Shown here: positions 8,717 to 15,927 of the stretch, in pieces
Layout: every line of letters starts with the position of its first letter
Numbering within the stretch: the first letter of the stretch is position 1
Assembly (NCBI RefSeq): GCF_029626155.1
Contig: NZ_JARUBL010000001.1
Location: forward strand, 7,628,816 to 7,692,815
Length of the DNA stretch: 64,000 bases
DNA from: Solwaraspora sp. WMMD1047
GTDB lineage: Bacteria > Actinomycetota > Actinomycetes > Mycobacteriales > Micromonosporaceae
Reading direction: 5' to 3'
Translations under genes and position numbers: made by a program
The notes under the pieces: model-generated
Databases searched by the model: none
Told to the model about the DNA's origin: nothing
Seen by the model: the letters and a program-made list of their open reading frames with translations, nothing else

Positions 8717-8731
8717 CCGCCGCAACCGCAC

Positions 8732-8775
8732 ACCGTCGCAGGGCGGCGCATCAGGATGCGCCGCCCTGCGACGGT
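8732..8775. terminator. bidirectional intrinsic terminator, 21-bp perfect stem
   Basis: A perfect 21-bp inverted repeat (8732-8752 and 8755-8775) with a 2-base spacer lies between two convergent genes. It has no long U tract, which is usual for actinomycete terminators. Confidence 0.85.
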
Positions 8776-8797
8776 TGCGTACTCGGTGCCGGTGCGC

Positions 8798-9121
8798 TCA
8801 GCGCGCCAGCGCCTTCTCCAGCTCGGCCTTGTTCATGCCGGACCGGCCCTTGATGTTGCGCTGTCTGGCCTCGTTGTAGAGCTGCTCCCGGGTGCGCCCC
8901 TGGGCGCCGGAGTGGGAACGCTTCCCGCCGCGGTGGCCCGAGGAGACATCGTCGATCGACGACCGGCTCGCGGTCTTCGCCTCACCGGACCGGGCGCGCT
9001 CCTTGTTCACCGTGCGGGCCGCGATCTCCTCAGCGCGATCGGTGGAGACGCCGCGCTTCTTCGCACTGTCCTTGATGTGTTCGTACTGGCGTTCTCGCTT
9101 GGGGCTGGACCCTGCGGGCAT
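8798..9121 (-). CDS. small basic protein with C-terminal Rho-N/SAP-like helix pair ('plasmid stabilization' family)
   Basis: A 107-residue hydrophilic, basic protein. Its N-terminal half (SPKRERQYEHIKDSAKKRG ... RAEEIAARTVNKERA) matches a widespread small protein family often labelled plasmid stabilization or DUF-type. Its C-terminal 35 residues (TREQLYNEARQRNIKGRS-x-MNKAELEKAL) form a helix-extended-helix of the Rho N-terminal/SAP kind, which binds nucleic acid. No toxin partner is adjacent, so the plasmid name is not informative here. It is convergent with the acidic exported protein gene and precedes no gene on its strand. A stress-related nucleoid role is speculation. Confidence 0.7.
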   Translation of the reverse strand: MPAGSSPKRERQYEHIKDSAKKRGVSTDRAEEIAARTVNKERARSGEAKTASRSSIDDVSSGHRGGKRSHSGAQGRTREQLYNEARQRNIKGRSGMNKAELEKALAR

Positions 9122-9163
9122 GACCGGCTCCTTTCCGGCTGGGGGATCGGGTTTCTGATCCGG

Positions 9164-10012
9164 CTAGAGGATGGGCTTGCCCCCGGTGACCGGGATCATC
9201 GCGCCCGAGATGAAGCTGGCCTCGTCGGAGGCGAGCAGCACGAACGCGGGGGCCACCTCCTTCGGCTGACCGGGCCGGCCCAGGGGGGTGTTCTTGCCGA
9301 ACTGCTCGACCTGCTCCGGCGGCATGGTGGCCGGAATCAACGGGGTCCAGATCGGACCCGGCGCGACGCTGTTGGCCCGGATGCCCCGCTCGCCCAGCAT
9401 CTGCGCGAGCCCCGCGGTGAAGTTCGAGATGGCACCCTTTGTGGTCGCGTACGGGAGCAGGGTGGGACGGGGCATGTCGGAATTGATCGAGGCCGTGTTG
9501 ATGATCGAGGCACCCGACTTCAGGTGCGGCAGCGCCGCCTGGACGACCCGGAACATCGCGGTGATGTTGACGTCGAAGGTGTGCCGCCACTCCTCGTCGG
9601 TGATCTCCTCGACGGTCTCGTGGGTCATCTGGTAGGCGGCGTTGTTCACCAGCACGTCGATGCCGCCGAACTCCGCCACCGCCCGGTCCACCACGGCCTG
9701 GCACTGGGCCCGGTCCGCCAGGTCACCGGCGACCAGCACCGCCCGCCGGCCGGCCTGCTCGACGTACTTCGCCGTCTCGTTCGCGTCGTCGTGCTCGCTC
9801 AGGTACGAGATCAGGACGTCGGCGCCCTCGCGGGCGAAGGCGATGGCGACCGCCCGGCCGATGCCGCTGTCCCCACCGGTGATGATCGCCTTCTTGCCGT
9901 CCAGCCGTCCGGAGCCCCGGTAGGAGTCCTCCCCGTGGTCGGGCTGGTGCTGCATCGCGTCCAGCGCGCCGGGGGGCCGCTGCTCCGGCTCGGACTGCTG
10001 CTGATCGGGCAT
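9164..10012 (-). CDS. SDR-family NAD(P)-dependent dehydrogenase (YghA/glucose-dehydrogenase-like)
   Basis: A 282-residue classical short-chain dehydrogenase with a 38-residue hydrophilic N-terminal extension typical of the YghA/YhxC group. The cofactor motif TGGDSGIGRA is at residues 45-54, NNAA at 123-126, and the catalytic set is Ser175 with Tyr188-x3-Lys192 in YATTK. The C-terminus has PGPIWTPLIP and VTGGKPIL, as in that group. It oxidises a sugar, polyol or alcohol, or reduces the matching carbonyl, in the cytoplasm; the substrate is unknown. Neighbours with catalase and stress-type proteins suggest general stress expression. No signal for an operon partner downstream is seen apart from the small basic protein gene 42 bp away. 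Confidence 0.88.
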   Translation of the reverse strand: MPDQQQSEPEQRPPGALDAMQHQPDHGEDSYRGSGRLDGKKAIITGGDSGIGRAVAIAFAREGADVLISYLSEHDDANETAKYVEQAGRRAVLVAGDLADRAQCQAVVDRAVAEFGGIDVLVNNAAYQMTHETVEEITDEEWRHTFDVNITAMFRVVQAALPHLKSGASIINTASINSDMPRPTLLPYATTKGAISNFTAGLAQMLGERGIRANSVAPGPIWTPLIPATMPPEQVEQFGKNTPLGRPGQPKEVAPAFVLLASDEASFISGAMIPVTGGKPIL

Positions 10013-10253
10013 CGGTCTACTCCTTCGATCGGGACGGACGACGGCCCGGCGGTGGCGGTCGGCGCCACGGGGGGCGAACCGCTCCCACTCGCCTCATGGA
10101 CGAACTGCCCCGACCCGGCGTGGTCAAACCCACGGGACCCGACGAGCCGCCACGTGGGGCACGATTCGATCGCGAGGTGCTGGTCATGGATGGCACGGGT
10201 GCGACGATGACGACTACCATCGCCCACCTGTACCGCCGACCGAGGAGCCGCCG

Positions 10254-10754
10254 GTGTTCGAGGAAGTCATGGGCATTCCCGCCCACCCCCTGCTGGTCCA
10301 CGCCGCGGTGGTGTTCGTACCGCTGCTCGCCCTGCTCGCGGTCGGCTACGCGTTCGTGCCGGTCATCCGCCCGCACACCCGCTGGGTGCTGGGCCTGCTG
10401 GCGGTCGGGGCGCCGATCTCCGCCCTGTTCGCGAAGCTCTCCGGCGACGCGTTCTTCGAGCGGATGCGGGCCAACGGCCGGGTCACCGAGGGGTTCGTCC
10501 CGGTGCTGGAGGAGCACCAGAGCTTCGGCGACATGACCCTCTACGCCTCGCTGGTACTCGGCGTGCTGGCCCTGGCGCTGGTCTACGTGGTGGCCCCGCG
10601 GGCCGCCGCGGCGCAGGCCGCCGCCGGGGCCGGCCGGTCCCGGGTGGTGTCGCTGGCGCTGGGCGCGCTGACGCTGATCGCCGCCGGGGTCAGCCTCTAC
10701 TACGTGTTCCGCACCGGTGACTCCGGGGCGAAGGCGGTCTGGGAGGGCTCCTGA
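10254..10754 (+). CDS. DUF2231 four-helix membrane protein
   Basis: A 166-residue integral membrane protein with four hydrophobic segments. The N-terminal IPAHPLLVHAAVVFVPLL matches the conserved G-x-P-x-H-P-x-x-V-H-x-P start of the DUF2231 family, whose two histidines suggest metal or haem contact. A conserved EHQSFGDMTLY loop separates helices 2 and 3. It starts at GTG 10254 behind GAGGAG. Members often accompany redox or metal-transport genes. The next gene begins one base after its stop, so the two are probably one transcript. Function is not established. Confidence 0.8.
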   Translation: MFEEVMGIPAHPLLVHAAVVFVPLLALLAVGYAFVPVIRPHTRWVLGLLAVGAPISALFAKLSGDAFFERMRANGRVTEGFVPVLEEHQSFGDMTLYASLVLGVLALALVYVVAPRAAAAQAAAGAGRSRVVSLALGALTLIAAGVSLYYVFRTGDSGAKAVWEGS

Positions 10755-10755
10755 G

Positions 10756-11604
10756 GTGCCGGTGGCAGCGCAACCGTTGACGAGCGCCGTCGCCGAACAC
10801 GGCGAGGGTCCGGTGTGGCACCCCGGCTGGGGCGGCCTGCGCTGGGTGGACATGCTCGCCGGCGACGTACTCAGTCTCGGCGCGGACGGCGCGGTGGGTC
10901 GGACCCACCTCGACTCGGTGGCCGCCGTGATCCGCCCCCGCGCGGGCGGCGGCATGGTGGCCGCCCTGGAAGACCGCTTCGCCCTGGTCGACCCGGACGG
11001 GACCATCGACCGGCTGCCGCCGCACTGCCCGCCCGGGGTACGCATGAACGAGGGCTCCTGCGACCCGCGGGGCCGGCTCTACGCCGGCTCGATGGCCTGG
11101 GACGCGGCCCCGGACGGCGGCACGCTCTACCGGCTGGACCCGGACCGGTCGGTCCGGACCGTGCTGCCGGCGGTCGGCATCTCCAACGGGCTGGCCTGGA
11201 GCCCGGACGGCTCGACGGCCTACTACGCCGACACGACGACCGGCCGGATCGACGTTTTCGACGACGATCCCGAGGCGGGCCTCACCGGCCGCCGGCCGTT
11301 CGTCCGGGTGCCGTCGGAGGCCGGGGCGCCGGACGGGCTCACGGTGGACGCCGACGGCGGGGTCTGGGTCGCCCTCTGGGGTGGCTCGGCGGTGCACCGC
11401 TACACCCCGGACGGCCGGCTCGACGACCGGATCGAGCTGCCGGTACGGCAGGTGACGGCCTGCACGTTCGGTGGTGACCGGCTCGACGAACTGTTCATCA
11501 CGACGTCCCGGCAGGGGCTCACCGATCCCGAGCCGCTGGCCGGCGCCCTGTTCCACGCCCCGGTGGGCATCGCCGGCCTGCCGGTCGCCCCGTTCGCCGG
11601 CTGA
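10756..11604 (+). CDS. SMP-30/gluconolactonase/LRE-family lactonase
   Basis: A 282-residue six-bladed beta-propeller of the SMP-30 family, which hydrolyses sugar lactones using one divalent metal. Family marks are the N-terminal HGEGPVWH with the metal-binding glutamate, RMNEGSCDPRGRLYAGSM with the substrate-contact Asn, SNGLAWSPDGSTAYYADT with the metal Asn, and GAPDGLTVDADGGVWVALW with the metal Asp. The GTG at 10756 is preferred because GGGAGGG lies 8 bases upstream, inside the DUF2231 gene. An upstream in-frame start would overlap that gene. Lactone substrate is unknown; with the SDR enzyme nearby, an aldose-lactone-aldonate route is a reasonable guess. Confidence 0.88.
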   Translation: MPVAAQPLTSAVAEHGEGPVWHPGWGGLRWVDMLAGDVLSLGADGAVGRTHLDSVAAVIRPRAGGGMVAALEDRFALVDPDGTIDRLPPHCPPGVRMNEGSCDPRGRLYAGSMAWDAAPDGGTLYRLDPDRSVRTVLPAVGISNGLAWSPDGSTAYYADTTTGRIDVFDDDPEAGLTGRRPFVRVPSEAGAPDGLTVDADGGVWVALWGGSAVHRYTPDGRLDDRIELPVRQVTACTFGGDRLDELFITTSRQGLTDPEPLAGALFHAPVGIAGLPVAPFAG

Positions 11605-11640
11605 TCGCCCGCCGGCCGGCGGGCGGCCGAGGCGCGTCGA

Positions 11641-12444
11641 TCAGGCGTCGCGGCGGCGCAGCACCAGGTAGCCGCCGAGCAGCGCGGCGGCCGCCCAGAG
11701 CGCCAGGATCCCCAACCCGGTCCAGGCCCCGTAGTCCCGGGCGAACTGCGGGTCGTCCGACGGTCCGGTGAGCCGCATGATGACCCAGCCGGTCTGGTCC
11801 GGCAGGTACTGCAGCACGGTGCCGGCCCGGGGAATGTTGGCGATGCCCTGCGAGCCGAGGAAGAAGACCGGCATCAGGATCGCCAACGTCCGCAGCGAGC
11901 TACGCAGCATCGTCGCCACCCCGGCCACGAAGAGACCGAGCAGGGTCAGGTGCAGGCAGGCACCGACGACCGCGGTGGGCGCGCCGTCGGCGTCCAGGCC
12001 CACGCCGTACGGGCCGAGTGCCGCCTGGGAGACCAGGAAGGTGGCCAGCACGGTTGCGACGGCGGCGGCGGCCACCGGCAGTGTCCCGGCGACCAGCTTG
12101 GCGGCGTAGAAGCGCCCGCGGTTCGGCATCGCCAACAGCGACGCCCGGATGGTGCCCGAACCGTACTCGCTGCCGATCGGCAGGACGGCGAAGACCACCA
12201 GCGCGAGTTGGCCCAGGGTGAGGCCGTAGAAGGCGAGGAAGAGCGGATCGAAGTCCGCGGCGCGTTCGGCGTCCCAGCGCGGCAGCGAGGTGCGGTAGGT
12301 CCAGCCCAGCAACCCGCCGAGTCCCACGCTCACCGCGGCGAACGCCGACAACGCCCAGGACGAGGAGCGGACCGACCAGGTCTTGGTGAGGTCGGCGTGG
12401 ATGGCCGCCAGCAGCGGCACCGGAGTGGACGGCCGCCCGGTCAC
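11641..12444 (-). CDS. ABC-2-type exporter permease
   Basis: A 267-residue membrane protein with about six hydrophobic segments in the layout of ABC-2 permeases (short cytoplasmic N-terminus, helix, GSEYGSGTIRASLLAMPNR cytoplasmic loop, then four to five helices). That E-Y-x-x-G-T-I motif is the typical coupling region of Drr/NatB-like exporters. It starts at a GTG that overlaps the stop of the ATPase gene in GTGA, so the two subunits are translationally coupled. The substrate is unknown. The divergent two-component system is the likely controller. Confidence 0.85.
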   Translation of the reverse strand: MTGRPSTPVPLLAAIHADLTKTWSVRSSSWALSAFAAVSVGLGGLLGWTYRTSLPRWDAERAADFDPLFLAFYGLTLGQLALVVFAVLPIGSEYGSGTIRASLLAMPNRGRFYAAKLVAGTLPVAAAAVATVLATFLVSQAALGPYGVGLDADGAPTAVVGACLHLTLLGLFVAGVATMLRSSLRTLAILMPVFFLGSQGIANIPRAGTVLQYLPDQTGWVIMRLTGPSDDPQFARDYGAWTGLGILALWAAAALLGGYLVLRRRDA

Positions 12445-13352
12445 CGCTGCCCACCCGCCCGGTGCTCGACCGAGTCCGCCGTCAACCGCATGAACGCCTC
12501 CTCCAACGAGCCCGACTCCGGGCTGACCTCGTACACCGTCAGCCGGTTGGCCCCGGCCAGCTCGCCGATCCGGTCGACCGGGACGCCGTACGCGACAAGC
12601 GCCCCGTCCGCGTCGGTTCCCACCTCGATGCCCTCGGCGGTCAGCAGTTGCCGCATCCGCTCCGGTTCCGGCGTCCGCACCCGCACGTGCGAGCGGGCGT
12701 TGGCCTCGATGAACTCCGGCATGCCGGTGTCGGCCAGCAGCCGGCCCCGGCCGACGACCACCAGATGGTCGGCGGTGAGCGCCATCTCGGTCATCAGGTG
12801 GCTGGAGACCAGGACGGTCCGTCCCTCGCCGGCCAACCCCCGGACCAGGTTGCGGAACCACCGGATCCCCTCCGGATCGAGCCCGTTGATGGGCTCGTCG
12901 AAGAGCAGGACGGGCGGATCACCGAGCAACGCGGCCGCGATGCCGAGTCGCTGAATCATCCCGAGCGAGTACTTCCCGGCCCGCCTGCCGGCCACCTCGG
13001 AGAGCCCGACGAGCTCCAGCACCCGCGACGCCCGGCTGGCCGGGATCCGGTTGCTGCGCGCCAGCCAGAGCAGATGGTGGTAGGCGCGCCGGCCGGCGTG
13101 CACGGCGCCGGTCTCCAGCAGCGCGCCGACCTGGCGCAGCGGCTGGTCGAGCTGCCGGTAGTGCCGGCCGCCGATGAGGGCCTGACCCGAGGTGGGCTCG
13201 GCCAGGCCCAGGATCATCCGCAACGTGCTGGACTTGCCCGCGCCGTTGGGGCCGACGAAGCCGGTCACCTGGCCGGCGTCGACCGTGAAGTCGAGCCCGT
13301 CCACGGCCAGGTGCCGACCGTACCGTTTGCTGAGGTTCCGCACTTCGATCAC
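12441..13352 (-). CDS. ABC exporter ATP-binding protein (Drr/Nat type)
   Basis: A 303-residue ATPase. It shows Walker A GPNGAGKSS, a degenerate signature KYSLGMIQRLGIAAAL, Walker B VLLFDEPINGLDPEG and the switch histidine in VLVSSHLMTEM. A C-terminal domain of about 90 residues follows, as in DrrA-like exporters. The GTG at 13352 (V-I-E-V-R-N-L-S) is chosen because the family fold begins there. A TAGCGT hexamer 8 bases before it would make the mRNA nearly leaderless. An extended frame to 13463 would run almost into the divergent kinase gene. It forms a complex with the downstream permease. Cargo may be a lipid, peptide or antibiotic. Confidence 0.88.
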   Translation of the reverse strand: MIEVRNLSKRYGRHLAVDGLDFTVDAGQVTGFVGPNGAGKSSTLRMILGLAEPTSGQALIGGRHYRQLDQPLRQVGALLETGAVHAGRRAYHHLLWLARSNRIPASRASRVLELVGLSEVAGRRAGKYSLGMIQRLGIAAALLGDPPVLLFDEPINGLDPEGIRWFRNLVRGLAGEGRTVLVSSHLMTEMALTADHLVVVGRGRLLADTGMPEFIEANARSHVRVRTPEPERMRQLLTAEGIEVGTDADGALVAYGVPVDRIGELAGANRLTVYEVSPESGSLEEAFMRLTADSVEHRAGGQR

Positions 13353-13477
13353 CCGCTGGACGCTAGGGGCCGGCGGCCGGCGGCACAGCCGCCGGAAGTC
13401 GCCGGACCGGGCCGACGAAAGTGGTCGGACCACGCCGACGAACGATGACGTCGGCGGGGGCAAGTAGCCTCTGATCC

Positions 13478-14710
13478 ATGGGCCGGTACCTGCTCGCCGC
13501 CGCGGTGATCGTCGCGGACACCGTGCTGCGGGCGGCGCATCCGGACGATCTGCCCGGCTGGGGGGCGCCGGTCTACGCCGTGGTCGCGGCGCTGATCGTC
13601 GGGCTGCGGTTCCGGAGCCCGCTGGCCGCGTTCGCCGCCACCCTGCTGTTCGCCGCGGTGACCGGCGGCGGGCACCTCCTGCTGATCTGGGCGGCCTACC
13701 AGGCCGGGCGGGCGGTCGCGTCCCGCACCGACGCCATTCTGCTCACCGGAGCAACGCTCGGTGGGGTGGCCGGGCAGTACCTCGCCCGGCCTACCGACCC
13801 GCCGGCGGTCTTCAACATCGCCCTGACCTATCTGGTGTTCGTGGCCCTGCCGCTGCTGGTCGGCCGCTACCTGGCCCAGCACGACCGGTTGGTCTCGGCG
13901 CTCGACCAACGCAACCGGCAGCTCCGGTTCGAGCGCGAACTGCTCGGTGAGCAGGAACGGCTGCGGGAGCGGTTACGGATCGCCCGGGACATGCACGATT
14001 CCCTCGGCCACCGGCTCAGCCTGGTGTCGGTGCAGGCCGCCGCGCTGGAGGTATCGGCCCTGCCCGAGCCGCACCGGCAGGCGGTCGGGCAGCTCGCGCG
14101 GACGGCACGGGACGCGATGGACGAGTTGCACGTGCTGGTGCGGGCGCTCCGTGAGGAGGCACCGCCGGATGCAGCGGCCCGGGGCTGGACGGAGATCGAG
14201 ACGGTCGTGGCGGACTTCCGGGCGGCCGGCGTGCCGGTGACGCTGAGCCGGCGGGGCGCGCCACAGGCGCTGCCGGCGGCGGCCGGACCGGCCGCGTACC
14301 GGTTGGTCGAGGAGGGCCTGACGAACGCGGTCAAGCACGCTCCCGGGCAGCCGGTCACGGTCAGCCTGGTCTGGGAGCCGGACACGCTGCTGCTCACCGT
14401 CACCAACCCGGTCCCGCGCGACTCGGACTCCCGCCCCGGCAGCGGGCATGGGCTGGCCGGGCTGGCGGAGCGGGTCGAGCAGGCCGGCGGTTTTCTGGAC
14501 CACCGCCACACCGACGCGCAGTTCCGACTGATCGCAATGCTGCCCACCGCCGCCGGGAAGGTCGACGGTCCCGGTTCGGACGCCGCGGCGGGCGAGGACG
14601 CGCCGGAGGTCGCCGTAACCGGTCGGGCCCGCACTTTCGCGGTCGGCTTCGCCGCCGCCGCGCTGATGTTCGTGGTGCTTCCGCTCGGCATCCTGCTGGG
14701 CGTGCGGTGA
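13478..14710 (+). CDS. NarL-family sensor histidine kinase with terminal membrane segments
   Basis: A 410-residue kinase. Four to five hydrophobic segments fill residues 1-135, then a coiled stretch leads into the HisKA_3 dimerisation box IARDMHDSLGHRLSLV with phospho-acceptor His173. The ATPase part has the N box EGLTNAVKHAPGQP and the G box SGHGLAGLAERVEQAGG. After the catalytic domain an extra hydrophobic segment, VGFAAAALMFVVLPLGILLG, ends the protein, which is unusual for this family. It is translationally coupled (GTGA) to the response regulator and divergent from an ABC exporter. It probably senses a membrane-active compound and controls that exporter, by analogy with similar gene pairs. 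Confidence 0.9.
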   Translation: MGRYLLAAAVIVADTVLRAAHPDDLPGWGAPVYAVVAALIVGLRFRSPLAAFAATLLFAAVTGGGHLLLIWAAYQAGRAVASRTDAILLTGATLGGVAGQYLARPTDPPAVFNIALTYLVFVALPLLVGRYLAQHDRLVSALDQRNRQLRFERELLGEQERLRERLRIARDMHDSLGHRLSLVSVQAAALEVSALPEPHRQAVGQLARTARDAMDELHVLVRALREEAPPDAAARGWTEIETVVADFRAAGVPVTLSRRGAPQALPAAAGPAAYRLVEEGLTNAVKHAPGQPVTVSLVWEPDTLLLTVTNPVPRDSDSRPGSGHGLAGLAERVEQAGGFLDHRHTDAQFRLIAMLPTAAGKVDGPGSDAAAGEDAPEVAVTGRARTFAVGFAAAALMFVVLPLGILLGVR

Positions 14711-15390
14711 CCGGCCCGGCCGGGGCGGCGGGTCCGCTGCGGGTCCTGATCGCCGACGACGAACCGCTGATCCGGGCCGGTATCCGCACCATCCTCGAAT
14801 CGGCGCCGGGGATCGCGGTCGTCGGCGAGGCCGAGGACGGGCGGGCGGCCGTGGACCGGGCGGTCCGGTGCCGCGCCGAGGTGGCGCTCATCGACATCAA
14901 GATGCCGGTGATGGACGGGCTGACCGCGCTGACCGAGCTGCGCCGACAGGTGCCGGGGCTGCCGGTTGTGGTGCTGACCTCGTTCGGGGCCGAGCCGAAC
15001 GTGCTCCGCGCGCTGCAGGACGGCGCGGCCGGCTTCGTACTCAAGAACTGCACCCCGGACGAGTTGATCCGGGCGGTCCGGGCGGCGCACTGCGGCGACG
15101 CCTACCTCTCGCCAGCGGTGACCCGACTCCTGCTCACCATGGTGGACCCGGACACCACCGGGCGACGCCGGGTCGCCGCCGCCCGGCTGGCCGCCCTGGC
15201 TCCCCGCGAGTCGGCGGTGCTGGCCCTGGTCGCCGAGGGGCTGTCCAACGCCGAGATCGGCCGCCGGCTGCGGATGACCGAACCCACGATCAAGACGTAC
15301 GTCAGCCGGATCCTGACCAAGCTGGACTGCGCCAACCGGGTGCAGGCGGCGCTGCTGGCGCGCGACGCCGGCCGGACCGGCGCCGGCTGA
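14707..15390 (+). CDS. NarL/LuxR-type response regulator
   Basis: A 227-residue two-domain regulator. The receiver has the acidic pair in IADDEP (residues 15-20), the phospho-acceptor Asp63 in LIDIKMPVMDG, the Thr/Ser switch in VVLTSFG and the conserved Lys in FVLKNC. The C-terminal LuxR helix-turn-helix spans LAPRESAVLALVAEGLSNAE to LDCANRVQAALLARD. It starts at GTG 14707, overlapping the kinase stop by 4 bp. It is the phosphorylation partner of that kinase and probably acts on the 126-bp divergent region before the ABC exporter. Confidence 0.93.
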   Translation: MTGPAGAAGPLRVLIADDEPLIRAGIRTILESAPGIAVVGEAEDGRAAVDRAVRCRAEVALIDIKMPVMDGLTALTELRRQVPGLPVVVLTSFGAEPNVLRALQDGAAGFVLKNCTPDELIRAVRAAHCGDAYLSPAVTRLLLTMVDPDTTGRRRVAAARLAALAPRESAVLALVAEGLSNAEIGRRLRMTEPTIKTYVSRILTKLDCANRVQAALLARDAGRTGAG

Positions 15391-15421
15391 CCACCGCGAT
15401 CGAGAAACCGGGGAGACACGC

Positions 15422-15898
15422 ATGTCCTATCCACCACCCAGCTACCACGGCGACAACGGCGAGGTGAGCGCCGCCTTCCGGCCGGCCGGCCAGGAGCCGG
15501 AGTTGCTGATGCGGACCGGCTCCGCCAGCTACCTCGCCACCGGCGCGTCGACGAACGGCCAGTTCGGTCTCTACCGCTGGGACATGGCCGGCCCCCGCAG
15601 CGGCCCCGACCCGCACTTCCACCGCAGCATCTCCGAGTCGTTCTTCGTCCTCTCCGGAACGGTGAGCCTCTACGACGGCAATCGGTGGTTGGCCGCGAAA
15701 CCGGGGGACTTCCTCTTCGTACCCGAGGGTGGGGTGCACGGCTTCCGTAACGAGTCCGGCGAGCCGGCGTCGATGCTGCTGCTGTTCGCCCCGGGTGCCC
15801 CCCGGGAGGGCTACTTCGAGGGGCTCGCCGACCTGGCCCAGCGGTCCGAAACCGAGCGGGCGGAGTTCATGCTCTACCACGACACCTTCTGGCTGTGA
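15422..15898 (+). CDS. cupin-domain protein
   Basis: A 158-residue single-domain cupin. Motif 1 is GPDPHFHRSISESFFVLSG with the metal-binding H-x-H-x6-E set, and motif 2 is PGDFLFVPEGGVHGFRN with the second-site histidine. The remainder is a short amphipathic tail. The ATG follows GGGGAGAC. Such proteins are metal-dependent dioxygenases, isomerases or sensors; nothing in the sequence selects one. It stands 31 bp after the response regulator on the same strand and may ride on that transcript. Confidence 0.82.
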   Translation: MSYPPPSYHGDNGEVSAAFRPAGQEPELLMRTGSASYLATGASTNGQFGLYRWDMAGPRSGPDPHFHRSISESFFVLSGTVSLYDGNRWLAAKPGDFLFVPEGGVHGFRNESGEPASMLLLFAPGAPREGYFEGLADLAQRSETERAEFMLYHDTFWL

Positions 15899-15927
15899 CC
15901 GCGGTCGTCCAGCACCGCTGCCCGCGC

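Noticed and set aside
8798..9121. Plasmid-borne partition or toxin-antitoxin gene, from the family label
   Set aside because: No partner gene, replicon function or mobile marker is near. The label is a legacy name and the content is a nucleic-acid-binding helix pair.
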